Shown: positions 13,501 to 25,839 of the stretch, piece after piece
Layout: each line of letters opens with the position of its first letter
Numbering within the stretch: the first letter of the stretch is position 1
DNA from: Apodemus sylvaticus
Lineage: Eukaryota > Chordata > Mammalia > Rodentia > Muridae
Assembly: GCF_947179515.1 (NCBI RefSeq)
Contig: NC_067495.1
Coordinates: 26,578,924 to 26,642,923, forward strand
Direction: 5' to 3'
Length of the DNA stretch: 64,000 nucleotides
Position numbers and translations under genes: made by a program
Notes under the pieces: generated by a model
What the model was told of the DNA's origin: nothing
The model's database searches: none
The model's input: the letters and a program-made list of their open reading frames with translations, nothing else

Positions 13501-14310
13501 TTGTCATTTCCCTTACCCTTATGTTTGTGTTTTCTTGAGCACCACTCATGAGTTTATTCTCTTTAAATTCATTCTTTGTAGGTACATTTAGCAATTTTTA
13601 TGTCCTCGTTAGAGTCTTTGAAGTTGTTAATGAAGTTTGTGTTTTTCTTGTAAATTCTGGGATCTGGGGTTTATCTACATAATTCTCATAGGTGAACATT
13701 TCAAGGCATTAGTAGGTTTGGGAAGGAGGTACTGCCTTGATAATTTATATTGCTTATATTTTTCTGCTGAGATATGTGCATGTGATCTTTTTGTTAGTTC
13801 TGTATCTGAAATGGATAAGGAAAGTTGGGAAAGAGCACAGAATGTATACAGTGAGCTGGGTTTATTTATTGTATGTATGGCTTAGGTGGAATGAAGCCAG
13901 GTGGGAAAAGGGGGCCAGTCTGGCTTGGAGGATGTATATCCTGGTCCAACTCTGGAGTTTGAGGATGAATCTGGATGTTGGGGAGTATATACTGAAGGGG
14001 GAGAATCAGTCCAACTCACCCAGCTACACCCAAACAAAGGATATGCAAGATCTGGCTGGGTAGAGAGATTTGAATGTGACACATGAGAGGCCTAAAGGTT
14101 GCAGGTGGGCAGGTATGTCCCAGCCAGAGCCTAGATTTTTAGAGCTGTACAAGCATGGTTGGCCAGACTAGGCTGTTCACTGAATGTGGGGCTTTGACTA
14201 GATGGGGGAATTGAGGAAAGATATATGGGGAGGAATACAGAGGATTGACCAGGGTCAACCTTAGTGAAAGATGTGCAGAATGTGGCTTGGCATGATGATA
14301 GCCTTAATGT
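10580..14310 (-). mobile_element. Old near-complete minus-strand L1 (Lx-like) interrupted by a B1
   Basis: Read on the minus strand, sequence similar to 5'UTR (about 13600-14310), ORF1 (about 12800-13560) and ORF2 up to the RT core (about 10580-12750) can be followed. Signatures are LDAEKAFDKI near 10690, PNSFYEATI near 11150-11185 and the PDGF motif near 11265. Stops and indels are frequent, so it is an old pseudogenised copy. Its 3' part (RT core to 3'UTR) is absent. A B1 lies at 10881-11050. Confidence 0.82.
10881..11050 (-). mobile_element. B1 SINE inside the old L1
   Basis: 7SL-derived SINE in reverse orientation: a T-rich tail, then TTTTTTCGAGACAGGG through to CACTGCCCGGC. It is flanked by TTTATTTGGGAA at 10869-10880 and 11051-11062 (12-bp target-site duplication). 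Confidence 0.95.
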
Positions 14311-15401
14311 CTATTTTTTTCTTATCTACCCAATTAAATGACAAATATATTATTGATAAAATCGTCTTCCTTTTTATCTCATCAAGGGTGTATGGATTTC
14401 TAGTTATTACTCTAAAAATGATATAAATAAAAATGTTAAGTGTATATAAAAAGTAAATTTTTAAAGCTGGCCTTTGAAGTAAATTTTAACATTAATTACA
14501 TAATTGACAACTTTGAATGCCAGAATAAAGCAAAAGCAACATAAAAACAGAGATTTCTTATTAAATATTATATTCTAGTTCAGGAGATATTATGTTGCAT
14601 GTATTAAGACAAGAGTGTTTTAGTTACTAATTTTTCAGGACCGCTGTGCCAGTCACCTTCTAGAACCAATAAAACACTGGAGTAAAACAAATTCTATCTA
14701 CATCATAATTACTATGGGGAAATCTTTGATGAAATATTATTGTATATAATAAATGATAATTTTGAAAGCTTTCTCAAACTGCTTTAATCACCTTTTTCTC
14801 CATTAAGCTGCTAAGTTAATTAAATAGGCAAACCAACTTGAGATGAGAAAATTGATTTTCTACATAGGACACTCTCAACAGAGTAGCAGGCAAAAAAAAA
14901 AAGATCAGTTTTTCTTCATGATGTGAAAATTAAGCTGTATTCAGAAAAAAAAATTAATAAAATCCTTTTTCCCTAGTTTCCTGCTGATCCTTTGTTCTTT
15001 GATGATAAGTTAATCAAGTTTAACGGCAAAAATGGGGAATACATCAGAATGTTCCTTGTACCTTTCACCTTCAGGAAGTCTTCTGTCTCATTAAAGTGAG
15101 TTTGCAACTAGTGTTTTCAGCACCTTCCCTAATGAAGCCTGTGAGCTGAGTCATACTGTGTGGATCCCAGCTACTTTCTACCCACTAAGGAATCCCCATA
15201 GCAAGCTATTTCACATAGACTCAAAGTGGAGCATATAATCTGTATGTTGCTTATAATCACCATCATCATCGTTATATTTTCATTATACAAATACCATTTC
15301 CTTATCTCCCTTTTATAACAATTTCCTATCTCATACACTGCCTAAAATTGTACAAGACTCTCATTTTATGGACGATGTAACAGAGAAATTAGAAGACTCT
15401 T
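14311..15401. other. Unassigned intronic sequence
   Basis: AT-rich with an A-run at 14892-14903; nothing recognised. Confidence 0.55.
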
Positions 15402-15411
15402 ACCCATTCTT

Positions 15412-15643
15412 TTTTGTTGTTGTTGTTGTTGTTTTGGATTTGGGTTTTTCGAGACAGGGTTTCTCTGTGTAGCCTTGGCTGTCCTGGAACTCACTCTGTA
15501 GACCAGGCTGGCCTCGAACTCAGAAATCCGCCTGCCTCTGCCTCCCAGAGTGCTGGGATTACAGGCGTGCGCCACCAACGCCCGTTTTTGTTGTTGTTGT
15601 TGTTGTTATTGTTGTTTTTTGTTTTTTTTGTTTTGTTTTTCTC
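15412..15643 (-). mobile_element. B1 SINE with T/TTG-rich sequence on both sides
   Basis: The B1 body (TTTTTCGAGACAGGG to GCGCCACCAACGCCCG) covers about 15448-15585. A (TTG)n/T tail lies on the left (15412-15447) as expected for minus orientation, but a second TTG/T-rich tract (15586-15643) lies at the B1 5' end. ACCCATTCTT flanks the whole unit at 15402-15411 and 15644-15653, so both tails appear to have arrived within one target-site duplication. Confidence 0.9.
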
Positions 15644-15653
15644 ACCCATTCTT

Positions 15654-16882
15654 ATTTGTAAAGCTGAAGAGAGCTTACACACGACATCTAAGGCTTGATT
15701 TCTCTGACATATTTTATTCTTTGAAGATTTCACCAACCTCCACTTATCATCTTAAACGAGGTAAGGATGAAGCCTTACTAAGGCTCCTTAATGGACAGTC
15801 AATTTTGACCCTCAGAATTGTGTTCATGGATGTGAATTAAGAGGGAAATTATTTTTCATATCATGATTTGCTATTATCTGTACAATGTTATTTGTAAAGA
15901 TCTACTCATGTCAAACATGTAATCCCTGTGATAACATTGTACAAATATAATTTTATTCCTTATTAGTCTGTTGAATCTGAATAACATCAAGGTTTCTATC
16001 ACTTTTGAAAATAGTATTTGTTTATTAATAAAATTTAGTCAGGAACAGTTACATAATTCCAGAAAACCATTTTTACCTAAACTGATTAAAGACAGATGGA
16101 CTTTCCTTTAAACAATGAATTGATTTATCAGAGATTTCACAGTTTTACTGTAATATACATATATATTACAGTATATATATATATATATTATATTTGTTAT
16201 ATGTATTATATAGCCCATATATAATCCCATAAAAACATTGTCTAATTAATTTTACTACACCAAAAAATTAACTATTTTGTATTCAGTGTTTGTAGGCTTT
16301 CAAGATTTCTGTATTTATGTCATATAAAACCCTAATGTGGTAGCATTTGAAGATGAAGACTTTAAAAGGTGGGTAAGTCGAGTTGAAGGTAGGAAGGGTA
16401 GAACCACCTGATGAGATGAGGTTAGTGCCCTTGCAAGAGGTGAAACAACAGAGCTTCCTTATGATGCTTCTCTCCAGTCTTGGGTACGCACATAGTAAGA
16501 ATGCAGTCATCTGTTGCCTATTCATCACATATCTCTAATGACCATGCAGTTGCATAATGATCTAAGCACAATGGACACTGCAATATCTGGGGCTAAAATA
16601 AAGGAACCTTGTACATCTATAGTATTCAGAATGGAGCAAAGTAAAATATGTTTAAATAAAAACAAATAATCCACTTGTAATAGCTTTACTGAGCAGGGAC
16701 TGTATGCATGTGGGAAATTCTCTAAATATGGAAATGGGAATTTGCTTGAGTGAAAACAGAATATTGAAGATTTATTCTATACATAAGAAGAATCTGAATT
16801 GAAGTAAATAGCTATAAATATAAACATCCAGAAGGCAATTTGACAGCATGATAATATAAAATAGCAAAATAGCAATAATAGG
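15654..16882. other. Unassigned AT-rich intronic sequence
   Basis: Only the AT palindrome at 16147 stands out. Confidence 0.55.
16147..16210. repeat. AT-rich palindrome and (TA)n
   Basis: ACTGTAATATA-CATA-TATATTACAGT is a perfect 11-bp stem with a 4-nt loop (16147-16172), followed by a TA run. Short AT-rich inverted repeats are common in such DNA. Confidence 0.8.
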
Positions 16883-16890
16883 CTCTAGGG

Positions 16891-17113
16891 CAGTGATTCT
16901 CAACCTTCCTAATGTTGCAAACTTTAATACAGTCCCTCATGTGCTGACCCCCAACTATAACTATTTTTATTGCTTCTTGATAACTGTAATTTTGTCCCAG
17001 TTATGAAACATAATATAAATAACAGTGTTTTCTGGTGGTCTTAGGCGAACCCTGTGAACCCTGTGGTTATTTGACCATCCAAAAGGTTGCAACCCACAAG
17101 TTTAGAAGCACAG
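16891..17113 (+). mobile_element. URR1-like hAT MITE, copy 1
   Basis: Left terminus CAGTGATTCTCAACC; right terminus the imperfect complement GTTTAGAAGCACAG. Flanking 8-mers CTCTAGGG (16883-16890) and CTCTCAGG (17114-17121) match at 6 of 8, fitting the 8-bp duplication of hAT elements. It is non-autonomous with no ORF. The family name is from memory. Confidence 0.8.
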
Positions 17114-17121
17114 CTCTCAGG

Positions 17122-17754
17122 CCAATGACTTCTGAAACATGGCTTTTAACCAGGATTACTTTATCAATAATAAAATTTCTTTCTGTGAAGCAGGCTAAAA
17201 ATCCAATCAGAGAGAAGTTAGTTACCCATAAATTATAGCAACAAACTATTAAAATGATATAAAATTGGAGGTGGCTGTTGGATAAGGTATTGGAGGAGTT
17301 GGGGTTATGTGCAATATGCATAATCATATATCATTATATGTTTCTTTTAAGTTCTCAGGAATACCTATATACAAAACAAAATCAGTGAAGAGTTGAGCCA
17401 AGCTGGATTTTACAGAGCATGTGTATAACATAAAACTAGATACTCTCTGCGATTCTCCAATATCCTCATAGTAGTGGGCTTGTGTTCTCCATCCTGCTCT
17501 CTAGAAAAAGATGTCTTCATTTTGCGCATCTATTCCTGATTTGCATCCTGCTGTAGATTAGGAAACGTGGCAGTCACAGTGCATTTTTATGTAAAGTCTC
17601 TGCCATTCTGGATGTCAACCATCCAAACTGAGTGTATTCTTACACATCCCCTGGAGGAACTTGCAGTCATATTCTACTGTGGTTCTTTGTATTTTCTTCT
17701 ACTTCCCCCTTCTCGGTTCTGGAATTTTTTCTGCTTTGAACCTGTGCAAGTCTT
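17122..17754. other. Unassigned intronic sequence
   Basis: Nothing recognised between the first URR1-like element and the L1 nest. Confidence 0.55.
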
Positions 17755-18937
17755 TTTTTTTTTATAATATATATTCTTTATATTTCAAATGTTGTTCCCT
17801 TTCCTGGTTCTCCCCCCCCCCCAGAAAAAAATCCCTTAACCCATCACCTCTCCCCCTGCTCATCAATCCAGTCACTCCTGCTTTCCTGTTCTGGAATTCC
17901 CCTATACTGGGGCATCTAGCCTTCTCAGGACAGAGGGCCTCTCCTCCCTTTGATGTCCAACAGGCCATCCTCTGCTGCATATGCATCTGGAGCCATGGGT
18001 CCCTCCATGTGTACTCTTTGGTTGGTGGTTTAGTCCCTGGGACCTCTTGGGCGTACTGGGTGGTTTATATTGTTCCTCCTATGGGGTTGCAAACCCCTTC
18101 AGCTCCTTGGGTCCTTTTTCTAGCTGCTCCATTAAGGACCCTGTGCTCAGTTCAATGGCTCACTGAGAGTGTTTCCTTCTGTATTTGTCATGCACTCGCA
18201 GAGCCTTCCAGGAAACAGCTATTATCAGGCTCCTGTCAGCAAGCACTTGTTGGCATCCACAGCAGTCTGGGTTTTGTTACTGTATATGGGATGGATCCCT
18301 AGGTGGGGCAGTCTCTGGATGGTGTCAGTCTCTGCTCCACACCTTGTCTCTGTATCTCCTCTTGTGGGTATTTTGTCCTATCTAAGAAGGACCAGAGTAT
18401 CCATACTTTTTTCTTCCTTCTTCTTGAGCTTCATTTAGTCTGTGAATTGTATCTTGGGTATTCCAACCTTCTGAGCTAATATCCACTTATCAGTGATTGC
18501 ATACCATGTGTGTTCTTTTGTGATTGGGTTACCTCACTCAGGATAATATTTTCCAGTTCTATTCACTTGCCCAAGAATTTCGTGAATTCATTGTTTTGAA
18601 TAGCTGAGTAGTAGTACCCCATTGTGTAAATGTATTGTATTTTCTGTATTCATTCCTCTGTTGAGGGACATCAGGGTTCTTTCCAGCTTCTGGCTATTAT
18701 AAATAGGACTACTATGAACATAGTAGAGCATGTGTCCTTGTTACATGCTGGAGAATCCTCTGAGTATATGCCCAGGAGTGCTATAGCAGGGTCCTCCAGT
18801 AGTATTATGCCCAATTTTCTGAAGAACTACCAAACTGATTTCCAGAGTGGTTGTACCAGGTTGCAATCTCACCAGCAGTAGAGGAGTGTTCTTCTTTCTC
18901 CACATCCTTGCCAGCACCTACTGTCTCATGACATTTT

Positions 18938-19315
18938 TTATTATATATGTTTATTTTCTATATTCTTTGTTTACATTCCAAATGATTTCCCCTTTCCCGG
19001 ATCCCCCCTCCCCATATGTCCCATAAACTTTCTTCTCTCTATCCATTCTCCAATCACCTCTCTCTTTTTTCTCTGTCCTGATACTCCCCTCCAATGCTAA
19101 ATCAAGCCTTTCCAGGATCAGGACCCTCTCCTTACTTCTTCATGGGAGTCATTTGTTATGCTAATTGTGCCTTGGGTATTCAGAGCTTCTGGGCTAATTA
19201 ATATCCACTTATCAGAGATTGCATCCCATGTGTATTCTTTTGTGATTGGGTTACCTCACTTAGGATGATATTTTCCAGATCAAACCATTTGCCTAAAAAA
19301 TTTGTAAATTCATTG
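18938..19315 (-). mobile_element. L1 3' end (element B) nested in element A
   Basis: T-rich tail, 3'UTR and the last part of ORF2. The flanks TCTCATGACATTTT (18924-18937) and TCTCCTGACATTTT (19316-19329) match at 13 of 14, a target-site duplication within A. Confidence 0.9.
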
Positions 19316-19413
19316 TCTCCTGACATTTTGATCTTTACCATTCTGTGAGGTGAAAGTTCATGGTTGTTTTGATTTGCATTTCCCTGATAAATAAGGATGT
19401 TGAGCATTTCTTT

Positions 19414-20004
19414 TTTATTTTATTTTCTATATTCTTTGTTTACATTCCAAATGATTTCCCCTTCCTGGTTCCCCCCGCCCCAGAAGTCCCAGAAGCCCTC
19501 TTCCCTCTGCCCATTCCCCAATCAACCCCTCCCACTTCTCTGTCCTAGTACTCCCCTACATTGCTGCATCAAGCCTTTCCAGGACCAGGGCCCCTCCTTC
19601 CTTCTTCTTGGGAATCATTTGATATGTGAATTGTATCTTGGATATTCAGAGCTTCTGGGCTAAATATCCACTTATAAATGACTGAATTCCATGTGTGTTC
19701 TTTTGTGATTGGGTTACCTCACTTAGGATGGTATTTTCCAGTTCCAACCATTTGCCTAAGAATTTCATGAATTCATTGTTTTTAATTGCTGAGTAAATAT
19801 ACCACATTTTCTGTATCCATTCCTCCACTGAGGGACATCTAGGTTATTTCCAGCTTCTGGCTATTATAAATAAGGCTGCTATGAACATAGTGGAGCATGT
19901 GTCCTTATTACATGCTGGGGAATCCTCTGGATATATGCCCAGGAGTGATATAGCAGGGTCCTCCGGAAGTGTCATACCCAGTTTTCTGAGGAAACACCAG
20001 ACTG
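19414..20004 (-). mobile_element. L1 3' end (element C) nested in element A
   Basis: TTTATTTTCTATATTCTTTG tail, 3'UTR and ORF2 C-terminus to ...AGACTG. ATTTCTTT at 19406-19413 and 20005-20012 is a short (8-bp) duplication, and element A resumes after it. Confidence 0.85.
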
Positions 20005-20115
20005 ATTTCTTTAGGTGTTTTTCAACCATTTGATGTTCCTCAATTGAGAATTCTTTGTTTAGCTCTGTACCCCATTTTTAATAGGGTTATTTGGTTCTCT
20101 GGAGTCTAATTTCTT

Positions 20116-20158
20116 GAGACCTTCAAGTCTCTGAAGAAAGAAATTGAAGATCTTAATC
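20116..20158 (+). mobile_element. Sense ORF2 snippet next to element A (possible 5' inversion)
   Basis: GAGACCTTCAAGTCTCTGAAGAAAG and GAAATTGAAGATCTTA correspond in sense to ORF2 around 44255-44290 of the full-length element. It lies directly against the minus-strand ORF2 of element A, as in twin-primed L1 insertions. Only about 43 bp supports this. Confidence 0.5.
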
Positions 20159-20780
20159 CTCTGCTGTATATGTTTTAGGTACCTAATATCAGCTGATGTA
20201 TGCTCCCTGGTTGGTGGTACAGGTTAATTGAGACTTCTGGTCCTCCTACAGGGTTGCCCTCCTCTTCAACTTCTTTTAGCTTTTCCCTAATTCAAGCATA
20301 GGGGTCAGCAATTTCTGTCCATTGTTGGGTGTAAATATCTGCATTTGACTCTTTCAGCTGTTTGTTGGTTGTTTTGGAAGGCAGTCACGATAGGCCACTT
20401 TTTCTGAGTACTCTGTAGCCTCAGTAATAGTGTCAGGCCTTGGGACCTCCCCTTGAGATGGATATCATGTTGTGCCTATCACTGGACCTCCTTTTCCTCA
20501 GGCTCTTCTCCATTTTTGTACCTGAAGTTCTTTCAGACAGGAACAATTATGGGTCAGAGTTTTGACTGTGGAATGGCAAACCCATCCTTCACTTGATGCC
20601 CTGTCTTTCTGATGGAGATGGGCTCTACAAGATCCTTCTCCCCACTGTAGTAGGGCATTTCATCTAACGTCCCTCCCTTTGAGTCCTCAGAGTCTCTCAC
20701 CTCCAAGGTCTCTGGTATATGCTAGAAGGTCCCCCCTACTACCTACCTCCTGAAGTTGCCTGTTTCCATTCTTTCTTCTG
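20159..20780 (-). mobile_element. Old L1 3'UTR-like sequence
   Basis: GTATGCTCCCTGGTTGGTGG, TCAGGCCTTGGGACCTCCCC and CAGACAGGAACAATTATGGG match a common rodent L1 (Lx group) 3'UTR I recognise. Orientation is by analogy with neighbouring copies. Confidence 0.6.
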
Positions 20781-21274
20781 GGCCTCAGGGCTGTTTCTGT
20801 AGAACATTGTTTTGTTTTGTGATTCTTTTTTATTTTAAAGATAGTTCTGCATAACTCATATTTGGAATTTTTTCAAGAAAATAGGTAGCTCTCCACAAAC
20901 TGACAGCAGGGCTCCATTGCTGAAGACCACACCTATACAACTCATTGAATATCACATTGCTACCCACATAGAGCATTCACACTGTGTTCCAGTGTCTCTG
21001 GTAGAAGAATGTCCTCTGCATGCTATTCAAAAGAAAAACATAAATATCAGGCTAGCTCAAACCCTTTATCTATAGTGGTGTGCTTCCTGCAAGATATGCT
21101 AGGTCAATGGTAACATACAGCTTGTGGGTATAACCCAACCAATAACTGATTTGACTTAAGTCCCATTCCATGCCATGGAATGCATACCTAACATTGCTTG
21201 TATGCCCAAGAAACCAAGACTAGATAGCCTAGGGACCTAGAGTAAAGGCAAATAATGCTGGTGTATAAAAGGAG

Positions 21275-21278
<4 letters not shown>

Positions 21279-21335
<57 letters not shown>
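21279..21335. repeat. (TA)28 microsatellite
   Basis: Uninterrupted TA run of 57 bp within an old L1 3'UTR. Confidence 0.97.
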
Positions 21336-21337
<2 letters not shown>

Positions 21338-21882
21338 TCAATAATATTCTGCTGTACTCATAGATCAGTGCTGTTTTTCAGACATCATCAGAAAAACTGC
21401 CTCCTAAAGCAGATGGAGACAAATATAGAGACCCACAGCCAGACATTATACAGAGAATGAGAAACCTTGGAGCACACAGCTCTAAGCGGGATGTCTCTAT
21501 CCAATCTCTCTCTTCAGACCTCAAGGGACCCCATGGAAGTAAAGACAGAAAAAGCATAAAAGCCAGAGGGGATGAAGAGGACAAAAAACTAATGCCCTCT
21601 AAATCAACATTAGCAAAGTTCATATGAACTCGGAGACTGAAACAGCATGCACAGGCCCTGCATAGTTCTTCACCATGTTTTGTGCAAAGATGTACTAACT
21701 TCCAGTTTAGTGTTTGTATGGGATTCAAGAGTATGCAAATGTATGAGTCTTTGATTCTGTGCCTTCTCTTGGGCTTTTTGCCTTCTGTTGATTTGTCATG
21801 TCCAACTTTGATGATTACATTTTGATGATATGATTTTTATTTTGTCATATTTTGTTTTGTTATACTTTTGAAAAGTAGATGG

Positions 21883-21925
21883 AAGGATGGATGGATGGAT
21901 GGATGGGTGGCTGGATGGATGGATG
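21883..21925. repeat. (GGAT)n microsatellite
   Basis: ATGGATGG units with a GGGTGGCT interruption. Confidence 0.9.
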
Positions 21926-22345
21926 AATGAAAACCTAGCCATAAGGGCAAAGGTTAGCAAATGAACCATCACTTAAACCAGCTGGGAGAGGGGAAATCAG
22001 TTTTCTCCAATGGAGTGAAACTAGGTATATCAAACACTCTAGGGTAAGTTTCATGGTTGAGAGTAGTTAACCAACATATAATGGAATCCACAGGGGTTTT
22101 TTTGTGTGTGTTATTTGGTTGGTTTGGTGAGTTTCATTTATTAGTTTGTTTTTATTTGGGGGTGTGGTTTTTTCTTGGTTTTAAGGGATTTTGTTGCTGT
22201 ATTGAGTTTTTGCTTTTTTGACAGAGAGAACTTAAAATTGGATGGGTACTAGAAAAGGGAATAGGGTCTGGAAGGACCAGGGGAAATATGATCAAGACAT
22301 ATTTAAATTAAAAATATTTTAAATAATAAAATAAAAATATAATAA

Positions 22346-23621
22346 AATGGAGGAATGCCAAAGTCAGATCATATTCATAGTCTGATAGACCTGGTTTGAG
22401 GTAGAGTCAAAACATGGGCATTGTTTTTAAGTTCTATGTTTTCAAATTTCTACAGGTATTTTATTTCACAGTTGAGATACAGTTCTGTAGAAAAATTATT
22501 ATTGGTAATCTTGTGTAATCTTTCTTCTGCAATATATATTGCATGTTAGAGTGAAAAACCTTTGAGATTCATCTCACATTATCTATTTTAATATATTATT
22601 TAAATTGTCCTTGGTATAATTTTTAATATATAGTGATTGCCCAATGACATATTCATACTGAGAGGGTACTAGGGCAAAACAGAGGTAACAAGGCATTACA
22701 ATTTTCATGTTCTGGTTCTGTGAACAATAATATTTTTATCCTAGGATACACCACTAAATGTCTTGAGAAGTTAATTCTCTTTGCCTGTTAACTATAATTG
22801 ATATTGTATTCTAGTTGCTACTTAGGCATGCATTAATTTGATGTATAGATAAAAATATGTATTCTTTTTTGAGCACTGAGGCTATAATGGTAACTAAAAG
22901 AGAGTACTCATTGCCTTCATAAATTTATAATGAGGTTTGATAACAAATATAAGTCAGAATAGCAGCATGGATAGTATTGAATACCAAGAAGAAAAATAAA
23001 TGCTAGTGATGTACTGCAGTGTGGGTGGGTAGTAGTAGTCAGGAGTGGTCTGACTTTAACCAGCTGTATTATCAAGGAAGAACTTTCTGAAGAGAGGACA
23101 GGTGAACAGATTTGCAAGATGTCAAAAGTGATCCAGAGCTTAGGATTCCACGAGCTTTTAGTGACAAAATCCCCAATGTAAGAAGAAATGAGGACTGATG
23201 AAGGGCTACAAGAGTGCTTGCAGCAGCACTCAAGTAAAATGCTCAAGTATTGAAAGTATCTAAGGTTTAGAGTACTTAAGTGAAATATAAATTACCCAGA
23301 GGTAAAAATATTGATCATTTGAAACCATAGAAAAGTAAGCAAAATTCAGAGACACCACCATTGGCTCAACTTTTCTACATGTCAGTATAGACCTACATGT
23401 ATGATGGCACCATCTAATAGAGAGATAGCCTGTATGGTAATAGGTAATACATTGATTGTGCCATATTTACTACTGCTCTCTTGTATTGAGAAAAGATCCA
23501 TATAGACATACTCCTCTGCTTCTCTCTCTTTACTTTGTATTTATGTATCTCTCTAGAATAATGTGTGAGGTCTTCAGAAAAACACAATCAGGAGAAAAAG
23601 CAACTGTCTGGATCTTGTTTC
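22346..23621. other. Unassigned intronic sequence
   Basis: Nothing recognised before the B2. Confidence 0.55.
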
Positions 23622-23822
23622 CTGAGTACTACAGCATGGCTCAGCAGTTAAGAACACTGACTTCTCTTCCAAAGGACCTGGGTTCAATTCCCAGAATCCA
23701 CATGGCAGCTCACAAGTATTCTGTAACTCAAGATCCAGCGGATCCAACTCATTCACACAGACATACATGCAGGCCAAACACTAATACACATAACATAAAA
23801 ATAAGTAAATTTTAAAAAAGAA
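23622..23822 (+). mobile_element. B2 SINE
   Basis: tRNA-derived SINE. The A-box-like GGCTCAGCAGTTAAGAAC is at 23638-23655 and the B box GGTTCAATTCC at 23681-23691. The body continues CCACATGGCAGCTCACAA and ends in an AATAAGTAAATTTTAAAAAAG tail. It is moderately diverged. Confidence 0.92.
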
Positions 23823-25839
23823 AACAGAAATCTTAATTTTTAAAACCTTAGAATATTAGTTCCTAAAAGGAGCTTAAAATTATGACTGATGTTCATGATA
23901 TTGATAAGTGTGTCATGATAAGTCTTCTGTTTTTTATACATTGCTTGGTTTAATATTTATACTCTAAGAAACATTGACTAATATAAAGGAACATTAATTT
24001 TATTTCATATCTATTTTAAGTATTTTCTCTGTTGTCAAATTTAGTGCCCCTTGTACATTGAGTATTATATTCCTTATTAACAGGAAATTGTGCCACACAT
24101 AGTTTGGACAATTTGTCCAAAGTCAAACAAAAGCAAGTGCACTAACCCTTAAAATCTAGCTCTACTATGTGAGCCCAGTTGTGTTGCTTCTGTGTGTAAT
24201 GAAACATCTCCTTATCCTACAAAATTCTGCATAATAGCCTACTTTCTATGAATCTTTTTCTTATATACCCCTCATCAGGTTTAAATACTACCATAAAGAC
24301 TATATAGTTACTATTTTGAGTTCTCATTCTGTATCAAGCTCTGTGCTCACTGACCTTATATAACTCCTATAAAATTAGACTGCCTACTGGCCAAGCAATA
24401 AAGTGGTTTTATTCAAAGTCCTACACTGTGAAATTAAATTGTAACTTTAGTCTTTATTATATTCATTCTAAAAGTTTCAGCAGAATTGCATGTATAACAC
24501 AGAGCAGTGTTCTCTGGGACCCTTCCTCATCTTTCTGTACTGCTACCCACATCTCTCCAGCCAGCCTTCAAAAGCAATGCTTCAGAGTTACACCAATCTC
24601 ATATCTTGCTAGAGTTCACCCGAGGCTGGATTTTTTTCCTCTCTCTAGTCTGCTTTAGCTCCTTTCCTCCTTCTTTCCAAATCCTCTTCTGTCGCTCTAG
24701 AATAGCTACATATCATTTCTGGTGCAAGTGATTCCACTATGTTTTGAGAGTCTTGCAATTCTCCAAAGACAGCATGGCAAAAGCTGAATTCCCTGACTGT
24801 ATCAGAGGAGCTGGCTACCCTAGCTACACAGAAATCTCATTCTTAGAAAGAAGAAAGCAGGTGTCATTGGTGTGTTTGTATTTACCATGCTGTACAGTTT
24901 CAGAGTCCACCACCATTCTGAAATGCAGTTAAATTTTAGACATTTTAAGATGAGAGAGTAACCAAATACAGGAAGTGTGGTTAACTCCTTTAACCAATGA
25001 GATAGGGTAAATGAATACAGACTAAAAATTTGAATCCAATATAATTGAATAAAATCCCCATGTTTCCAAGCTAGTCATTTAATAGGTTACATAATCCTGT
25101 CAATTTCCCTTAAAGCCCCATGAGTTTTGTACATTATGGGTCAGAAAATGATGAACCAATGTCCAAATCAATCCATTATATAATTTTTGAACTTAAATTC
25201 TTGGAACATAATCATATTCATTCATTTACATGTCTATGACTACTTTTTTCATTACAAAGATAGGATTTGTAGCTATGAAACAGGTTGTATTGCCCACAAA
25301 CTTTAAAATATTTGCTGTGTATCCCTTAATTGAAAATGTTCAGTTCCTACTCAATGAAATCTTAATAGCACCTGTAACAGTTAAGAAGAAACAAGACAAG
25401 TTGCAACAAACTGATGCTTAGATTACTTGCAGCACTTATGTAATATTTATCAATCCACCTAACATATATTTCAGTAACTTGATAACTTGATATGCCCTAC
25501 CAAAGAAAGCTAATTATTTTCAACCTACAAAAAGCTTTTAAATAACTGATACTTTAAAATTTTTATCTTTATTATATGAGCGTCAGGTTGTCTTCCTGTC
25601 AGACTGTATAGGATTTAAAGAAAATAATTTGTTGCTGTTGTTATAGCAACTGCAGTGCTTCTTATACTAGCCAACAAAATGATGAGGAATAAGAGAGGAG
25701 ATTGGGATAGTGTAAAATTCCATGAAACATTGGAGTTTTCAGGTTAGGCAATATATGAATATGACATTAACTCAAGTTCTTTGGAGTACATATTTATTTC
25801 ATTGACTTAAAGACAGCCCCTACCACTACAGCAAAGCAC
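23823..25839. other. Unassigned intronic sequence
   Basis: Nothing recognised; ORFs near 24430-24930 show no familiar motif. Confidence 0.55.

Larger units (their letters stand above)
17755..20118 (-). mobile_element. Lx-type L1 (element A) carrying two nested L1s
   Basis: Segments 17755-18937, 19330-19413 and 20013-20118 join into one minus-strand 3' end plus ORF2 C-terminus once the two insertions are removed. It is 5'-truncated near 20118. Sense-oriented ORF2 sequence (CAAGTCTCTGAAGAAAGAAA) directly follows, hinting at a 5' inversion. Confidence 0.82.
20850..22345 (+). mobile_element. Old rodent L1 3'UTR, split by simple repeats
   Basis: GCTGAAGACCACACCTATACAACTCATTGAA, TCATATGAACTCGGAGACTG and GTGCCTTCTCTTGGGC..CTTTTTGCC, ending TTAAAATTGGATGGGTACTAG and an A/T-rich end, all in the order of an old L1_Mur/Lx 3'UTR. 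A (TA)n and a (GGAT)n tract lie inside it. Confidence 0.65.

Noticed and set aside
16147..16172. 11-bp perfect stem with 4-nt loop as a possible terminator or structured RNA
   Set aside because: AT-only palindrome next to a TA run in a mammalian intron; chance or slippage is the simplest explanation.
17661..18302. 213-codon plus-strand ORF
   Set aside because: It is the antisense of an Lx 3'UTR and ORF2 end (element A); pyrimidine-rich complement of a purine tract, not a gene.
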